Positions 10,445-20,102 of a DNA stretch of 64,000 bases are shown here, piece after piece. This stretch comes from Zoogloea oleivorans. Its GTDB lineage: Bacteria > Pseudomonadota > Gammaproteobacteria > Burkholderiales > Rhodocyclaceae. The position numbers were made by a program, and so were the translations under genes. Positions within the stretch are counted from its first letter, which is position 1. Every line of letters starts with the position of its first letter. Location of the stretch: NCBI RefSeq assembly GCF_008107625.1, contig NZ_SDKK01000002.1:1-64000 (forward strand), written 5' to 3'. The notes under the pieces were generated by a model that was not told where the DNA came from, searched no databases, and saw only the letters and a list, made by a program, of their open reading frames with translations.

Positions 10445-11240
10445 ACTCACTCATCGCGGCCACCACCTCATACGGGGCGCTGACATGGGGCAGATGCCCC
10501 GTGGCGTTGATGAGCGCCAGACGGCTACCCTTGATGTGCTGGTGAAGATACTCGGCGACCTCGAGGGGCACGGCAGGATCATCCTGCGACTGGATCACGA
10601 GCGTCGGGATGTCCAGCGTGGAGACATCGGCGCGGTGATCTGACTGGAAGATCGAGCACAGTACGGTCAGGGCGCGATCGGCCGGGATGCTCTTCATCGT
10701 CTCGGCAAAATGGCGTGCCAGCTGCGGCTTGTCGGCATTGCCCATGGCTGCCGGGGCAAAAGCGTCGGCCCATTCCGAATAGCGCAGGCTGACCTCCTGA
10801 TACAGCGCCTTCAGGTCAGCCTCCGCGAAGCCGCCCCGATAACCTTCATCATCGAGGTAACGCGGGGAGGCGCCAATCATCACCAGACGGGAAAAACGCC
10901 CCGGCCGCCTGGCGGCCGCCAGCAGGCAGATCATCGCCCCCACCGAATGGCCCACCAAAATGGCATCCTGCAAGAGCAAGGCATCGCAAACCTCGAACAG
11001 GTCGGAAACGTAACCGCCCAGGTTCAGGTAGCGAGACTGCTGGAAGGCCGCGGGCTCCGACTGCCCCGCGCCGACGTTGTCGAGAAGGACCAGGCTGAAG
11101 TCCTCCCCGAAGCTTTCCGCCACCGTGCTCCAGGCCCGCTGATCGGTTCCGAAACCATGCACAAAAACCATCGCACGGCGGGCCTGCGGATTGCCCGCAA
11201 GGGTGACGTTGTTCCGTTCGAGCGGATCAAGTTTGTTCAT
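10377..11240 (-). CDS. Alpha/beta hydrolase, RsbQ-like
   Basis: An alpha/beta-fold hydrolase of the RsbQ / KAI2 type. The nucleophile elbow is GHSVG (Ser99), the acid is Asp220 or Asp221 in QSQDDP, and the histidine is His249 in TGHLPH; the oxyanion region FVHGFGTDQ is near the start. Length (287 residues) matches RsbQ, the partner of the PAS phosphatase RsbP in Bacillus general stress signalling; no rsbP-like gene is nearby. The ATG at 11240 (MNKLDPL) is preferred, but an in-frame ATG at 11264 would add eight residues; neither has a strong ribosome site. The 3' end overlaps the M48 gene by 68 bases in convergent orientation. The substrate is unknown. Confidence 0.85.
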   Translation of the reverse strand: MNKLDPLERNNVTLAGNPQARRAMVFVHGFGTDQRAWSTVAESFGEDFSLVLLDNVGAGQSEPAAFQQSRYLNLGGYVSDLFEVCDALLLQDAILVGHSVGAMICLLAAARRPGRFSRLVMIGASPRYLDDEGYRGGFAEADLKALYQEVSLRYSEWADAFAPAAMGNADKPQLARHFAETMKSIPADRALTVLCSIFQSDHRADVSTLDIPTLVIQSQDDPAVPLEVAEYLHQHIKGSRLALINATGHLPHVSAPYEVVAAMSEFIDGQAPSPKPMSTGLSGRRSN

Positions 11241-11421
11241 GTGGCCTGACTCACACGGGTTCATGGCACATTCTAGACACGAATTTTAACAAAGCCAATT
11301 CCGTAGCTTGCCGGAGCGGACCGCCAGACACTTCAGTGCCGGGTGAATCGCCCCAATTTTCGGCATGGGCGGAGCAAGCTGACCAGGCGCGCTAAAATCA
11401 CCTCATAACTGCGAGGAAAAA

Positions 11422-11532
11422 ATGAGCCGTATCCTGATCGTCGACAATGAAGTCGACGTCCTCAAGGCACTGCAGCCCGACGCGGCGCGGCGGACTCTGT
11501 CCGGCTGCGCCGACCTGCCCCCAGAAGACTGA
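11422..11532 (+). pseudogene. Truncated response-regulator receiver fragment, 36 codons
   Basis: A short open frame with a good ribosome site (GAGGA, four bases upstream) reads MSRILIVDNEVDVLKALQ and then 18 unrelated residues before a TGA. The first 17 residues match the start of a CheY-like receiver (beta-1 strand and acidic pocket), but the phosphoacceptor Asp and the rest of the domain are missing. It ends three bases before the MglA-like GTPase gene. It looks like the stump of a receiver gene that once headed this operon and lost most of its body by deletion, or a leader peptide kept for translation. A TAAAAT box at 11393-11398 could be its -10 element. Confidence 0.6.
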
Positions 11533-11535
11533 GCC

Positions 11536-12192
11536 ATGCCCGATCAAGACGCCACCAGCCTGAGCTTCAAGCTGGTCTATTACGGGCCCGCCCAGAGCGG
11601 CAAGACAACCAACCTGCTGCGTCTGCACGATCTCCTGTCACCCGAACTGAAGGGCGAGGTGATGACCATGGAGACCAAGGATGACCGCACCCTGTTCTTC
11701 GACCTGCTGCCATTGGGTTTTCGTGCGCCCTCAGGCCTCCTGATCAAGCTGCGCCTGTTTACGGTGCCCGGCCAGGTGGCCCACGACGGCACGCGCAAGG
11801 CCGTGCTGTCGCGGGCCGACGGCATCGTCTTCGTGGCCGACTCCGACAGCGCCCAGGAAACCAACAACGGCGAAGCCTTCCAGAGCATGGCCGACAACTG
11901 CCACCGGGTCGGCCTGGATTTCGAGCACATTCCGCTCGTCGTCCAGTTCAACAAGCGCGACCTGCCGAGCGCCGTGCCGGAAGCCGAGGTCCGTGAACGC
12001 TGGGAGGCGGCCCCGTGGCCCCTGTGCTTCGCCGTCGCCCTCCGCGGCGAAGGCGTCGCAAGCACCTTCGAGGCGCTGCTGCGGGCACTCTACCGGCACC
12101 ATGCCGAAGCCCTCGGGCTGGCCCGGGAACACGGCATCTCTGAAAACGCCTTCGTGGCCGGCATGCTCGGGCAAACCGGAACGCCCGCATGA
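11536..12192 (+). CDS. MglA-like small Ras-type GTPase
   Basis: A 218-residue small GTPase related to Myxococcus MglA, the cell-polarity switch that positions type IV pili and gliding machinery. The P-loop is GPAQSGKTT (residues 17-25). A METKDDRT loop, a TVPGQ switch region (replacing the usual DxPGQ) and the base-recognition motif NKRD follow. There is no membrane anchor. No MglB-type roadblock GTPase-activating gene is adjacent. It starts three bases after a receiver remnant, and its stop overlaps the ATG of the kinase gene by four bases. Two genes downstream is a PilB/GspE-type ATPase with a receiver domain, which supports a role in pilus or secretion polarity. The link to motility is inferred from family and neighbourhood. 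Confidence 0.87.
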   Translation: MPDQDATSLSFKLVYYGPAQSGKTTNLLRLHDLLSPELKGEVMTMETKDDRTLFFDLLPLGFRAPSGLLIKLRLFTVPGQVAHDGTRKAVLSRADGIVFVADSDSAQETNNGEAFQSMADNCHRVGLDFEHIPLVVQFNKRDLPSAVPEAEVRERWEAAPWPLCFAVALRGEGVASTFEALLRALYRHHAEALGLAREHGISENAFVAGMLGQTGTPA

Positions 12193-13394
12193 GCGCCGCC
12201 GACTTCGACCGCGAATGGCATCTGGGCGAATTGTTCGACGCCACCATGCTGGCGCGGGTCGGCCCGCCGCTGGCCGAATTGCTCGACGGCGACCTGGCCA
12301 TCCTCGACCGCAATGGCGAGCTGCTGTGGGGCCTGGCAGCCCCCGACGCCAGGCGCGAAGCACTGGTGCTGGAACTCGAACCCGCCGGTTTTCTGGCCAG
12401 CAGCGCCGCCAGCCAGGTACGTCTGCACGCCGCCGGCCGGATGTTCACCGCCCTGCTGCGCGCCGAAGCCCGCTATCGCATGGCCTCGGCCCTGCATCTG
12501 GAAGCGGTCACCCAGGATTTCGAGACCCTCAAGCTCGAACACGTGCGCCTGCTGGCCTCGGAAGCCCGTTACCGCAAACTGTCGGAAGAACTCGAAGCAC
12601 GCGTCAAAGCCCAGGTCGCCGACCTCGAAGCGCGCCAGCAGATGCTCTACCAGGCCGAAAAATTCGCCTCCGTCGGCCAGCTCGCCGCCGGCATGGCCCA
12701 CGAAATCAACAACCCGCTCGGTTTCGTCAGCAGCAACCTCGGCACCTTCAAGCTCTACCTCGACAAGTTCACCGCCCTGCGCGACCGGCTGGCCGAAGGC
12801 GAAGCGGCCTGGCACAACCTCGACCTGGATTTTGTCCTCGAGGACGGCGTCGATCTGCTGGCCGACTGCAGCAGCGGGCTCGGGCGAATCGCCCGCATCG
12901 TCGCCGACCTGAAGAGTTTCTCCCATGTCGATCGCCCCCCCGAAGAGCGGGCCGACCTCAACGCCTGCCTGCAGCATGCCGTCAGCGTCGCCGGCAACCC
13001 GCTGCCGGCCGGGGTCGCGCTGCGCACCGAACTGCACCCGCTGCCGCCCTTGAGCTGCAATCCGGGGCATCTCAACCAGGTCTTTTTCAGCTTGATCCGC
13101 AACGGCATGCAGGCCATCCAGGATGCCGGACGCCCCGGCGCAGTGTGCATCGACAGCGCCGCCGACGCCTCGGGCATCACGATCCGCATCGCCGACAACG
13201 GCGTCGGCATGAGTCCGGCCCAACTGGAGCGGGCCTTCGAGCCCTTCTACACGACACGCTCGGTCGGCGCCGGCACCGGGCTGGGGCTGTCCACCGCCCG
13301 CAACATCGTGCTCGCCCACCACGGCCGCATCGCGATCGACAGCACACCCGGCGCTGGCACGACCGTGAGCCTGTTCTTTCCGAACACGCCATGA
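12189..13394 (+). CDS. Soluble NtrB-like sensor histidine kinase
   Basis: A 401-residue cytoplasmic kinase with no predicted membrane segment. Residues 1-100 form a small N-terminal domain that may be a PAS-like or GTPase-responsive sensor. A coiled coil follows at about 105-155, then the phosphoacceptor His171 in GMAHEINNPLGFV and an ATPase domain with ADNGVGMS, FYTTRSVGAGTGLGLS and a final TTVSLFF strand. The HEINNP form is typical of NtrB/ZraS-like kinases. It overlaps the GTPase gene before it and the receiver-ATPase gene after it by four bases each. The natural phosphorylation target is therefore the receiver of the downstream fusion protein; that pairing is inference. Confidence 0.9.
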   Translation: MSAADFDREWHLGELFDATMLARVGPPLAELLDGDLAILDRNGELLWGLAAPDARREALVLELEPAGFLASSAASQVRLHAAGRMFTALLRAEARYRMASALHLEAVTQDFETLKLEHVRLLASEARYRKLSEELEARVKAQVADLEARQQMLYQAEKFASVGQLAAGMAHEINNPLGFVSSNLGTFKLYLDKFTALRDRLAEGEAAWHNLDLDFVLEDGVDLLADCSSGLGRIARIVADLKSFSHVDRPPEERADLNACLQHAVSVAGNPLPAGVALRTELHPLPPLSCNPGHLNQVFFSLIRNGMQAIQDAGRPGAVCIDSAADASGITIRIADNGVGMSPAQLERAFEPFYTTRSVGAGTGLGLSTARNIVLAHHGRIAIDSTPGAGTTVSLFFPNTP

Positions 13395-15628
13395 CCGACT
13401 ACAAGCGCTTTTTCACCGGCAAGACGGGCGCGCCGCAAGCGCCGGCCAGCCATCTCACGCCGCCGAAGTACCGCCTGTTGCTGGTGGATGACGAGATCGG
13501 CATCGTGCGGGCGCTGGGGCGCGTGTTTCGCCAGGAACACTACGACATCCTCACCGCCGGCAGCGGCCAGGAAGGGCTCGAACGCCTGGCCGAGGGTCCG
13601 GTGCACCTGGTCATCAGCGACTTCATGATGCCGGGCATGAACGGCGCCCAGTTCCTGCAGGAGGTGAAACAGCGTTCGCCCGACACGATCCGCATCATGC
13701 TCACCGGCCACGCCAACACCGACGCGGTCATGGGCGCGATCAACGAAGGCGCGGTGTACAAGTTCATCCTCAAGCCCTGGAACGACGACGACCTGCGCGT
13801 CACCGTGGCCCTGGCGCTGGAGCAGTTCGATCTGATCAGCCGCAACCGGGCGCTCAAATCGGAGAACGAAAAGAAGACCAAGGAAATCTCGGCCCTGTCC
13901 AAGCTGGCGGCCACCCACCGCAGCCGGCTCGGCATCATGCTGCACAAGAAGAACCTGCTGTCGGCCGCCCAATTGCAGGAGCTGACCTTTCAGCAGGAGC
14001 GCCGCTCGGAACCGCTGATCGCCCTGTTGCTCGAAAAGGACTGGGTCGAGGAACGCAAGATCCGCGCGCTGCTCAAGCAGGACCTGCTCATCGAAGAGGT
14101 GCAGTTGCCGGAATTCCAGGTCGATCCGGCGCTGACCGACCTCATTCCCCGCAGCCTGTGCGCGCGCCAGTTGGTCGTGCCCCTCAAGCTGGACGGCAAG
14201 CACCTGCTGCTGGCCATGGCCGACCCGCTCGACGAAGGCCTGATCGACGAAATCCGCTTCACCGCCGGGCTCGACCTGCAGATCGTCACCGCCGACATTG
14301 CCGCCATTCGCAAGAAAATCGATGAGATCTACAGCGGCGACATGGATTTCAAGGCGCTGGAAAACCTCGTTTTCTCGGCCGATCCCTACGAAGGCATCGA
14401 GATCGTCATCGAGGACGTGGATGACACCCGCCTCGAAGACCTGCTGCGCGACACCGAGGCACCACCGGCGATCCGCCTCGCCAATGCCATCATTCTCGAA
14501 GCGATCCGTCTGGGCGCCTCCGACATCCACATCCAGCCGCGCACCACCAGCGTGGTTGTGCGCTATCGCATCGACGGCGTGCTGATCGACAAGATCCAGA
14601 TCCCGCACCAGTTGCACAACTCGCTCGTGTCGCGCCTCAAGATCATGTCCGAACTGGACATTTCCGAGCGACGCCATCCGCAGGACGGCCGCATTACCGT
14701 CAAGACCCCCATGCGCATGGTGGACCTGCGCATCTCCACGCTGCCCACCCTCAACGGCGAAAAGGTGGTGATGCGGATTCTCGACCGCAACTCGTCGGTG
14801 CACAGTCTGGAGAAGCTGGGTTTCTCACCCATCGACCTGCCCCGGATCCACGACATGATCGCCCATCCGCAGGGCATCATCCTCGCCACCGGCCCGACCG
14901 GCAGCGGCAAGACGACCACGCTGTACTCACTGCTGCAGCACAATGCGACACCCGAAAAGAACTACGTCACCATCGAAGACCCGGTCGAATACCACCTCGA
15001 CATGGCCAGCCAGGTGTTTGTCCGCGAGAAGATCGGCCTGACCTTCCCGTCGATTCTGCGGGCGATGCTGCGCCAGGATCCGGACGTGATCCTGCTCGGT
15101 GAAATCCGCGATTTCGAAACCGCCGAAGTCGCCTTCCATGCAGCCCTTACCGGCCACCTGGTGTTCTCGACGCTGCACACCAACTCCGCCGTCACCACCG
15201 TCGCCCGCCTGTTCGATCTCGGCCTCAAGCCCTACGTAGTGGCCAGCGCCCTCGAAGGCATCATCGCCCAGCGCCTGGTGCGCCAGGTGTGCCCGGACTG
15301 TCGGGAACCGGTCACCACCGACCCGGCGCTGCGCCAGCGTCTCGGTGGCACCTTCGCCCGCATCGAGCACAGTTTCCGGGGCAAGGGCTGCACCAACTGC
15401 CACGGCACCGGCTACAAGGGCCGGGTCGCGCTGTACGAGGTGCTGGCGCTGGACGACGACCTGCGCGACTGCATCGGCAGCGGTGCCAGCATTCTCGACA
15501 TTCGTCGCAAGGTGCGCGAAAAAGGCCTGCGCGACATCAGCGAGCACGCCCTCGAAAAGGTTGAGGACGGCACTACCACCCTCGAAGAAATCCTCCGTAC
15601 TTTGGGGCCGCAGGCAGGCGCGGGGTAA
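13391..15628 (+). CDS. Receiver-domain fusion to a PilB/GspE-type secretion ATPase
   Basis: A 745-residue fusion. Residues about 27-150 are a CheY-like receiver (Asp77 in ISDFMMPGMNG, Lys in FILKPW). A coiled coil leads into an MshE-N/GspE-N type domain (about 180-320), then a type II secretion / type IV pilus assembly ATPase with Walker A GPTGSGKTT (501-509), an Asp box LLGEIRD, a His box (LTGHLVFSTLHTN) and a tetracysteine zinc site (C634, C637, C667, C670), which marks the PilB/GspE extension ATPases rather than the PilT retraction type. ATG 13391 overlaps the kinase stop by four bases. Phosphorylation of the receiver would give direct two-component control over an assembly motor. Stand-alone PilB has no such receiver. 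Pilins and other pilus genes are not in the window. Confidence 0.92.
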   Translation: MTDYKRFFTGKTGAPQAPASHLTPPKYRLLLVDDEIGIVRALGRVFRQEHYDILTAGSGQEGLERLAEGPVHLVISDFMMPGMNGAQFLQEVKQRSPDTIRIMLTGHANTDAVMGAINEGAVYKFILKPWNDDDLRVTVALALEQFDLISRNRALKSENEKKTKEISALSKLAATHRSRLGIMLHKKNLLSAAQLQELTFQQERRSEPLIALLLEKDWVEERKIRALLKQDLLIEEVQLPEFQVDPALTDLIPRSLCARQLVVPLKLDGKHLLLAMADPLDEGLIDEIRFTAGLDLQIVTADIAAIRKKIDEIYSGDMDFKALENLVFSADPYEGIEIVIEDVDDTRLEDLLRDTEAPPAIRLANAIILEAIRLGASDIHIQPRTTSVVVRYRIDGVLIDKIQIPHQLHNSLVSRLKIMSELDISERRHPQDGRITVKTPMRMVDLRISTLPTLNGEKVVMRILDRNSSVHSLEKLGFSPIDLPRIHDMIAHPQGIILATGPTGSGKTTTLYSLLQHNATPEKNYVTIEDPVEYHLDMASQVFVREKIGLTFPSILRAMLRQDPDVILLGEIRDFETAEVAFHAALTGHLVFSTLHTNSAVTTVARLFDLGLKPYVVASALEGIIAQRLVRQVCPDCREPVTTDPALRQRLGGTFARIEHSFRGKGCTNCHGTGYKGRVALYEVLALDDDLRDCIGSGASILDIRRKVREKGLRDISEHALEKVEDGTTTLEEILRTLGPQAGAG

Positions 15629-16213
15629 TCACGGAGAATGGACAGCAAGGGCGAGATCCTGCGGCGTGTCCACGTCGCGCAGCACACCCGCGTCAGCGGT
15701 GTCGATCCTGCTCAGCAAGCCCCGGTTGTTGCCGACGACGGCGCGGGCGCCTTCGTCACCGGTAAGGGCGAGGAGTTGATCGCGCCAGCGGGCGGCGAAG
15801 GCCACCGGATGGCCGCGCTGACTGTTATGGAAGGGGGCCGCGAGCGCGGCACCGGTAGCGAGGGCATCCGCCACGCTGCGCAAAGTGGCGACCTGCACAA
15901 AAGGCATGTCGGCCAGCGCGACGAGCCAGCCGGCCGCCTCAAGGCTGGCAGCCACACCGGCGGCCAGGCTGTGACCCATGCCGGCGCTGGCCTCCGGGCA
16001 GATGACGACTTCCAGCCCTTCGGCAATCAGCAGCGCGGCGAGCGTGGTTTGCTCGGGCCGCAGCACCGCGATGGCCCGCGGGCAGGCCTCCTTCAGCTTG
16101 CGCGCCGAGGCGACGGCCAGCGGCGTGCCGTCGTCCAGTGGATGCAGCAGCTTGTCGCTGCCGAAGCGCCGGCCCTGCCCGGCGGCCAGCAGCAGGCCGA
16201 CGATCTGCGCCAC
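15629..16213 (-). CDS. mocA: MocA-like molybdenum cofactor nucleotidyltransferase
   Basis: A MobA/MocA-family enzyme that would attach CMP to the molybdenum cofactor for hydroxylases of the xanthine dehydrogenase type. The signature LLLAAGQGRRFGSDKLL lies at the start and ALADMPFV carries the metal-binding Asp. GTG 16213 gives 194 residues with the normal family start (AQIVGLLLAAG) and leaves four bases to the xdhC stop, so it is preferred. An ATG at 16279 adds a Pro/Arg-rich stretch overlapping xdhC and looks artificial. It is the last gene of the molybdenum hydroxylase operon. It ends one base from the stop of the convergent receiver-ATPase gene. MobA-type GMP transfer cannot be excluded by eye. 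Confidence 0.82.
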   Translation of the reverse strand: MAQIVGLLLAAGQGRRFGSDKLLHPLDDGTPLAVASARKLKEACPRAIAVLRPEQTTLAALLIAEGLEVVICPEASAGMGHSLAAGVAASLEAAGWLVALADMPFVQVATLRSVADALATGAALAAPFHNSQRGHPVAFAARWRDQLLALTGDEGARAVVGNNRGLLSRIDTADAGVLRDVDTPQDLALAVHSP

Positions 16214-16217
16214 GCCC

Positions 16218-17216
16218 TTAACGCACGCCGCAACCGGCGCTGGCCGGGTTGGCCGGCTCCGGCCGGGCGACGCTGACACCGTTCTTCACGGCGGTCATTT
16301 CGGCGAGGATGGAAACGGCGATTTCCGGCGGCGTGCGGCTGCCGATGTGCAGGCCCACCGGGCCGTGCAATCGGCCGACCTCGCCCTCCGACAAGTCGAA
16401 GTATTCGAGCAGGCGCGCCTTGCGGGCCGCGTTGTTGACCCGCGAACCGAGGGCGCCCACATAGAAGGCCGGTGACTTGAGGGCTTCAAGCAAGGCCATG
16501 TCGTCGAGCTTGGGGTCGTGGGTCAGGGCCACGATGGCGCTGTGCGGGTCGGGCGCCATGGCCATCACCACGTCGTCGGGCATGCCGGCCACCAGCGGCG
16601 CACCGGGCACGTCCCATTCGACGGAATACTCCTCGCGCGGGTCGCAAATGGTCACCGCGTAGTCCAGCGCCTGGGCCATCTGGGCCAGGTAACGGGAGAT
16701 CTGCCCGGCACCGATGATGAGCAGGCGCCAGTGCGGGCCGTGAATGGTGGACAGGCGCTGGCCGTCCCACTGCAGGGCTTCGCCGCGGCAGGCATCGAAG
16801 ATGCGCACCTGGCCGCTGGCCAGTTCGACCTCGCGGCGCACCAGCTGGCCGCCTTCGAGACGGGCGGCGAGGTCGGTGAGCAGGGCATGGTCGGGCGCCG
16901 GTTCGACGACCAGTTCCAGCGTGCCGCCGCAGGGCAGGCCGAAGCGGTTGGCTTCTTCCCGGGTCACCCCGTAGGTGAGCACGAAGGGCTGGCTACCGCC
17001 GATGCGGCCGTCCAGCATGCGGGCAATCATGTCGTCCTCGATGCAGCCGCCCGACACCGAGCCCTGCACCCGGCCATCGTCCCGCAGGGCCATCCAGGCC
17101 CCCGCCGGGCGGGGCGCCGAGCCCCAGGTCTGGGCGACGGTCACCAGCGCCGCCCGGTGCCCTTCGGCCCGCCAGCGGCGCACGGCGGCAAGAACCTGGA
17201 GGTCCTGGCTGTCCAT
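16218..17216 (-). CDS. xdhC: XdhC-family molybdenum hydroxylase maturation factor
   Basis: A 332-residue XdhC/CoxI-family chaperone that binds the molybdenum cofactor, promotes its sulfuration and hands it to the apo-enzyme. The N-terminal XdhC domain carries the family pattern SAPRPAGAWMA and GSVSGGCIEDD, with the conserved Cys. The C-terminal domain is a Rossmann fold (LLIIGAGQISRYLAQMA) with VGALGSR and GLHIGSRTPPEIAVSILAEM. The gene lies three bases after the molybdenum subunit gene and four before the MocA-like gene, so the four form one operon. Length is typical. Confidence 0.93.
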   Translation of the reverse strand: MDSQDLQVLAAVRRWRAEGHRAALVTVAQTWGSAPRPAGAWMALRDDGRVQGSVSGGCIEDDMIARMLDGRIGGSQPFVLTYGVTREEANRFGLPCGGTLELVVEPAPDHALLTDLAARLEGGQLVRREVELASGQVRIFDACRGEALQWDGQRLSTIHGPHWRLLIIGAGQISRYLAQMAQALDYAVTICDPREEYSVEWDVPGAPLVAGMPDDVVMAMAPDPHSAIVALTHDPKLDDMALLEALKSPAFYVGALGSRVNNAARKARLLEYFDLSEGEVGRLHGPVGLHIGSRTPPEIAVSILAEMTAVKNGVSVARPEPANPASAGCGVR

Positions 17217-17219
17217 GGT

Positions 17220-19424
17220 CTAGGCCTTCAGCTGCTCGGTGGCGAAGGGCATGCGCGTGAGCCACTTGCCGGTGGCTGCGGCAATCGCGTTGGCCACGGC
17301 CGGCGCCACCGGCGGCACGCCGGGTTCGCCGATGCCGGTCGGCTTTTCGGCCGAGGCGACGATGTGCACTTCCACCTTGGGCATCTCGTTGATGCGGATC
17401 GGCGCGTACTCACCGAAGTTGCCCTGCTCCACCACGCCGTCCTTCAGCGTGATCTCGCCGTGCAGCGCCGCCGACAGCGCGAAGCCGACCGAGCCTTCGA
17501 CCTGGGCGCGGACGTTGTCCGGGTTGATGGCCATGCCGCAATCGACGGCGGCAACGATGCGATCGACCTTCACGCTGCCATCGGCGCTCACGGTGACTTC
17601 GGCCACCTGGGCGACGAAGGAGTGGAAGGACTCATGCACCGCCACCCCGCGGCCGCGACGCTCACCGACCTTGCCCGGGGCCAGCGGCTTGTCCCAGCCG
17701 GCCTTGTCGGCGGCCAGCTTCAGCACGCCGGCGTGACGCGGGTGCTTGGCGAGCAGCTTGAGGCGCAGGGCCACCGGGTCCTGGCCACCTTCCGCAGCGA
17801 GCTTGTCGAGGAAGGTTTCAGTGGAATAGGCGGTGTGGGTCGAGCCCACCGAACGCCACCACAGCACCGGCACGTCGATGCCAGCGGGGGTGTGCAGTTC
17901 GACCTGCAGATTGGGAATGGCGTAGGGCAGCGTGGCCGCGCCTTCCACCGACAGGCCGTCGACGCCGTCCTTGATCATGAAACCTTCAAAGGGCGAACCC
18001 TTGGCGATGGATTGCCCGACCAGGCGATGACGCCAGGCGCGGATGCTGCCGTCGGCGTCCAGCGTGGCTTCGAGGCGGTGGTGGAACATCGGCCGGTAGT
18101 AGCCGGCCTTCATGTCGTCCTCGCGCATCCACACCAGCTTGACCGGCGCCTTGGCATGCGCGCCCTCGCCCAGCGCCTTGACGATGGCAGCGGCTTCGCG
18201 GATGTAGTCCACCGAGGTGCTGGCACGCCGGCCGAAGCTGCCGCCGGCGTAGAGCATGTGGATGGTCACCTTCTCAACGGGAATGCCGAACATGGCCGCC
18301 AGGGCGCCCTGGTCGACGGTCTGGAACTGCTCGCCGTTCCACACCTCAATGCCGTCGGCGGTGCGCTGGATGACGCAGTTCATCGGTTCCATGGCGGCGT
18401 GAGCCAGGAAGGGGAAGTCGTAGCTGGCGCTGACGACCTTGCCGGCACCGTCCAGCGCCGCATTGGCATCGCCATCCTTGCGGGCAACGAGGCCGGGGGT
18501 TTTGCCGAGGGCCTGGTAAGTGGCCCGCATTTCGTCGGTGCCGAGCTTGAAGGCGGCACTGTCGTCCCATTCGACGCTCAGTGCATCGCGGCCCTTCTTG
18601 GCCGTCCAGGTGTCCTTGGCCAGCACGGCCACGGCGCCGGGAATGGCGACCACGTCGATAACGCCCTTGATGGCCTTGGCCTTGCTGGCGTCAAAGGACT
18701 TGACCTTGCCGCCAAAGCGCGGCGAGTGGGCCACCACCGCCACCAGCATGCCCGGCAGGTGCACGTCCTGGGTGAACTGGGCGGTGCCGTTGGTCTTGGC
18801 GAAGCTGTCCTTGCGGTTGGCGTGCTTGCCGATCAGGCGGAAATCCTTCGGGTCCTTCAAGCTCACGCTGGTGGGCACGGCTTCGGCGGCGGCGGCTTCG
18901 GCCAGCTCGCCAAACGTGGCCTTGCGCTTGCTGGCAGCATGGCTGACGACGCCTTCACGCACGGTGATTTCGGCGGCCGGCACGTTCCAGCGCTTGGCGG
19001 CAGCCGACACCAGCATGGCGCGGGCGGTAGCGCCGGTCTGGCGCAGCTGGTCCCACGAGTTGGCCATGGCGGTGCTGCCGCCGGTGCCCTGCATGGGGCC
19101 AAAGGCCAAGTTGTTGAAGCGCTTGGCGTCGGCCGGGGCGCCTTCCACCTTCACTTGCGGCCAGGCGGCGTCGAGTTCTTCGGCGACGATGGTGGCGAGG
19201 CCGGTGTAGGTGCCCTGCCCCATTTCCAGGTGCTTGGAGAGCACCGTCACCGTGTTGTCGGCGCCGATGCGCAGGAAGGGGGTCGGTTCAAAGGTGGCGC
19301 CGGCAGCCTGGGCTGCAGCGGCACCGGCCTTGGCGGCGAAGGCCGGCAGCGACAGGCCAAGGGTGAGGCCGGCAGCGCCTTGCAGGAAACCGCGGCGGGA
19401 GAGGTTCTGGATGGGATTGTTCAT
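17220..19424 (-). CDS. Molybdopterin-binding subunit of a xanthine dehydrogenase-family hydroxylase, Tat-exported
   Basis: The large molybdenum subunit of an aldehyde or N-heterocycle oxidoreductase (IorB-like group). ATG 19424 has AGGAG seven bases upstream; the longer frame to 19493 is not needed. The N-terminus carries a twin-arginine signal (SRRGFLQ) and a hydrophobic stretch, so the mature enzyme is periplasmic. Cofactor-binding segments include GGSFGRRAS and the C-terminal [18 protein letters not shown], which holds the conserved catalytic Glu. With the 2Fe-2S gene just upstream and no FAD subunit, the layout matches isoquinoline 1-oxidoreductase or Tat-exported aldehyde dehydrogenases that pass electrons to cytochromes. 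The substrate is not readable. Confidence 0.92.
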   Translation of the reverse strand: MNNPIQNLSRRGFLQGAAGLTLGLSLPAFAAKAGAAAAQAAGATFEPTPFLRIGADNTVTVLSKHLEMGQGTYTGLATIVAEELDAAWPQVKVEGAPADAKRFNNLAFGPMQGTGGSTAMANSWDQLRQTGATARAMLVSAAAKRWNVPAAEITVREGVVSHAASKRKATFGELAEAAAAEAVPTSVSLKDPKDFRLIGKHANRKDSFAKTNGTAQFTQDVHLPGMLVAVVAHSPRFGGKVKSFDASKAKAIKGVIDVVAIPGAVAVLAKDTWTAKKGRDALSVEWDDSAAFKLGTDEMRATYQALGKTPGLVARKDGDANAALDGAGKVVSASYDFPFLAHAAMEPMNCVIQRTADGIEVWNGEQFQTVDQGALAAMFGIPVEKVTIHMLYAGGSFGRRASTSVDYIREAAAIVKALGEGAHAKAPVKLVWMREDDMKAGYYRPMFHHRLEATLDADGSIRAWRHRLVGQSIAKGSPFEGFMIKDGVDGLSVEGAATLPYAIPNLQVELHTPAGIDVPVLWWRSVGSTHTAYSTETFLDKLAAEGGQDPVALRLKLLAKHPRHAGVLKLAADKAGWDKPLAPGKVGERRGRGVAVHESFHSFVAQVAEVTVSADGSVKVDRIVAAVDCGMAINPDNVRAQVEGSVGFALSAALHGEITLKDGVVEQGNFGEYAPIRINEMPKVEVHIVASAEKPTGIGEPGVPPVAPAVANAIAAATGKWLTRMPFATEQLKA

Positions 19425-19434
19425 GGTCGACTCC

Positions 19435-19893
<459 letters not shown>

Positions 19894-20102
19894 GGTCAAT
19901 CTCCGTTGGGTGACGCTTTGTTGTCCTGTCGGCCGGGGCAAGGAATCCCGACCTCTACACTCGGAAATGTAGCCCACGACGCGCCTTGCGGCATTGCAGA
20001 ATCCTGTGAGATTCTTGCCTGATTATCCGGGATCGTGTCTCAGGCGCTTCACGGCAGCCAGGAAGTGGATAATCCCGCAAGCGTCGGCAAGAGGAATAAA
20101 CC
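19894..20102. promoter_or_regulatory. Divergent control region with two inverted repeats (hydroxylase operon / AraC regulator)
   Basis: This 209-base gap separates the hydroxylase operon from the AraC-type regulator. Two perfect inverted repeats are visible: AGAATC-CTGTGA-GATTCT at 19998-20015, and the 8-base arms GATTATCC (20021-20028) and GGATAATC (20067-20074), 38 bases apart. A divergent AraC regulator next to such sites suggests it binds here to control the operon and perhaps itself. The second pair spacing would suit a looped or two-site arrangement. Function is inferred. Confidence 0.55.

Noticed and set aside
11993-13390. An apparent N-terminal extension of the receiver-ATPase frame through the GTPase and kinase genes
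   Set aside because: The first 466 codons are an Arg/Pro-rich out-of-frame reading of two clear genes; the ATG at 13391 with the four-base overlap is the natural start.
13247-14803. A 518-codon minus-strand frame opposite the receiver-ATPase gene
   Set aside because: Antisense shadow with no recognisable domain or ribosome site.
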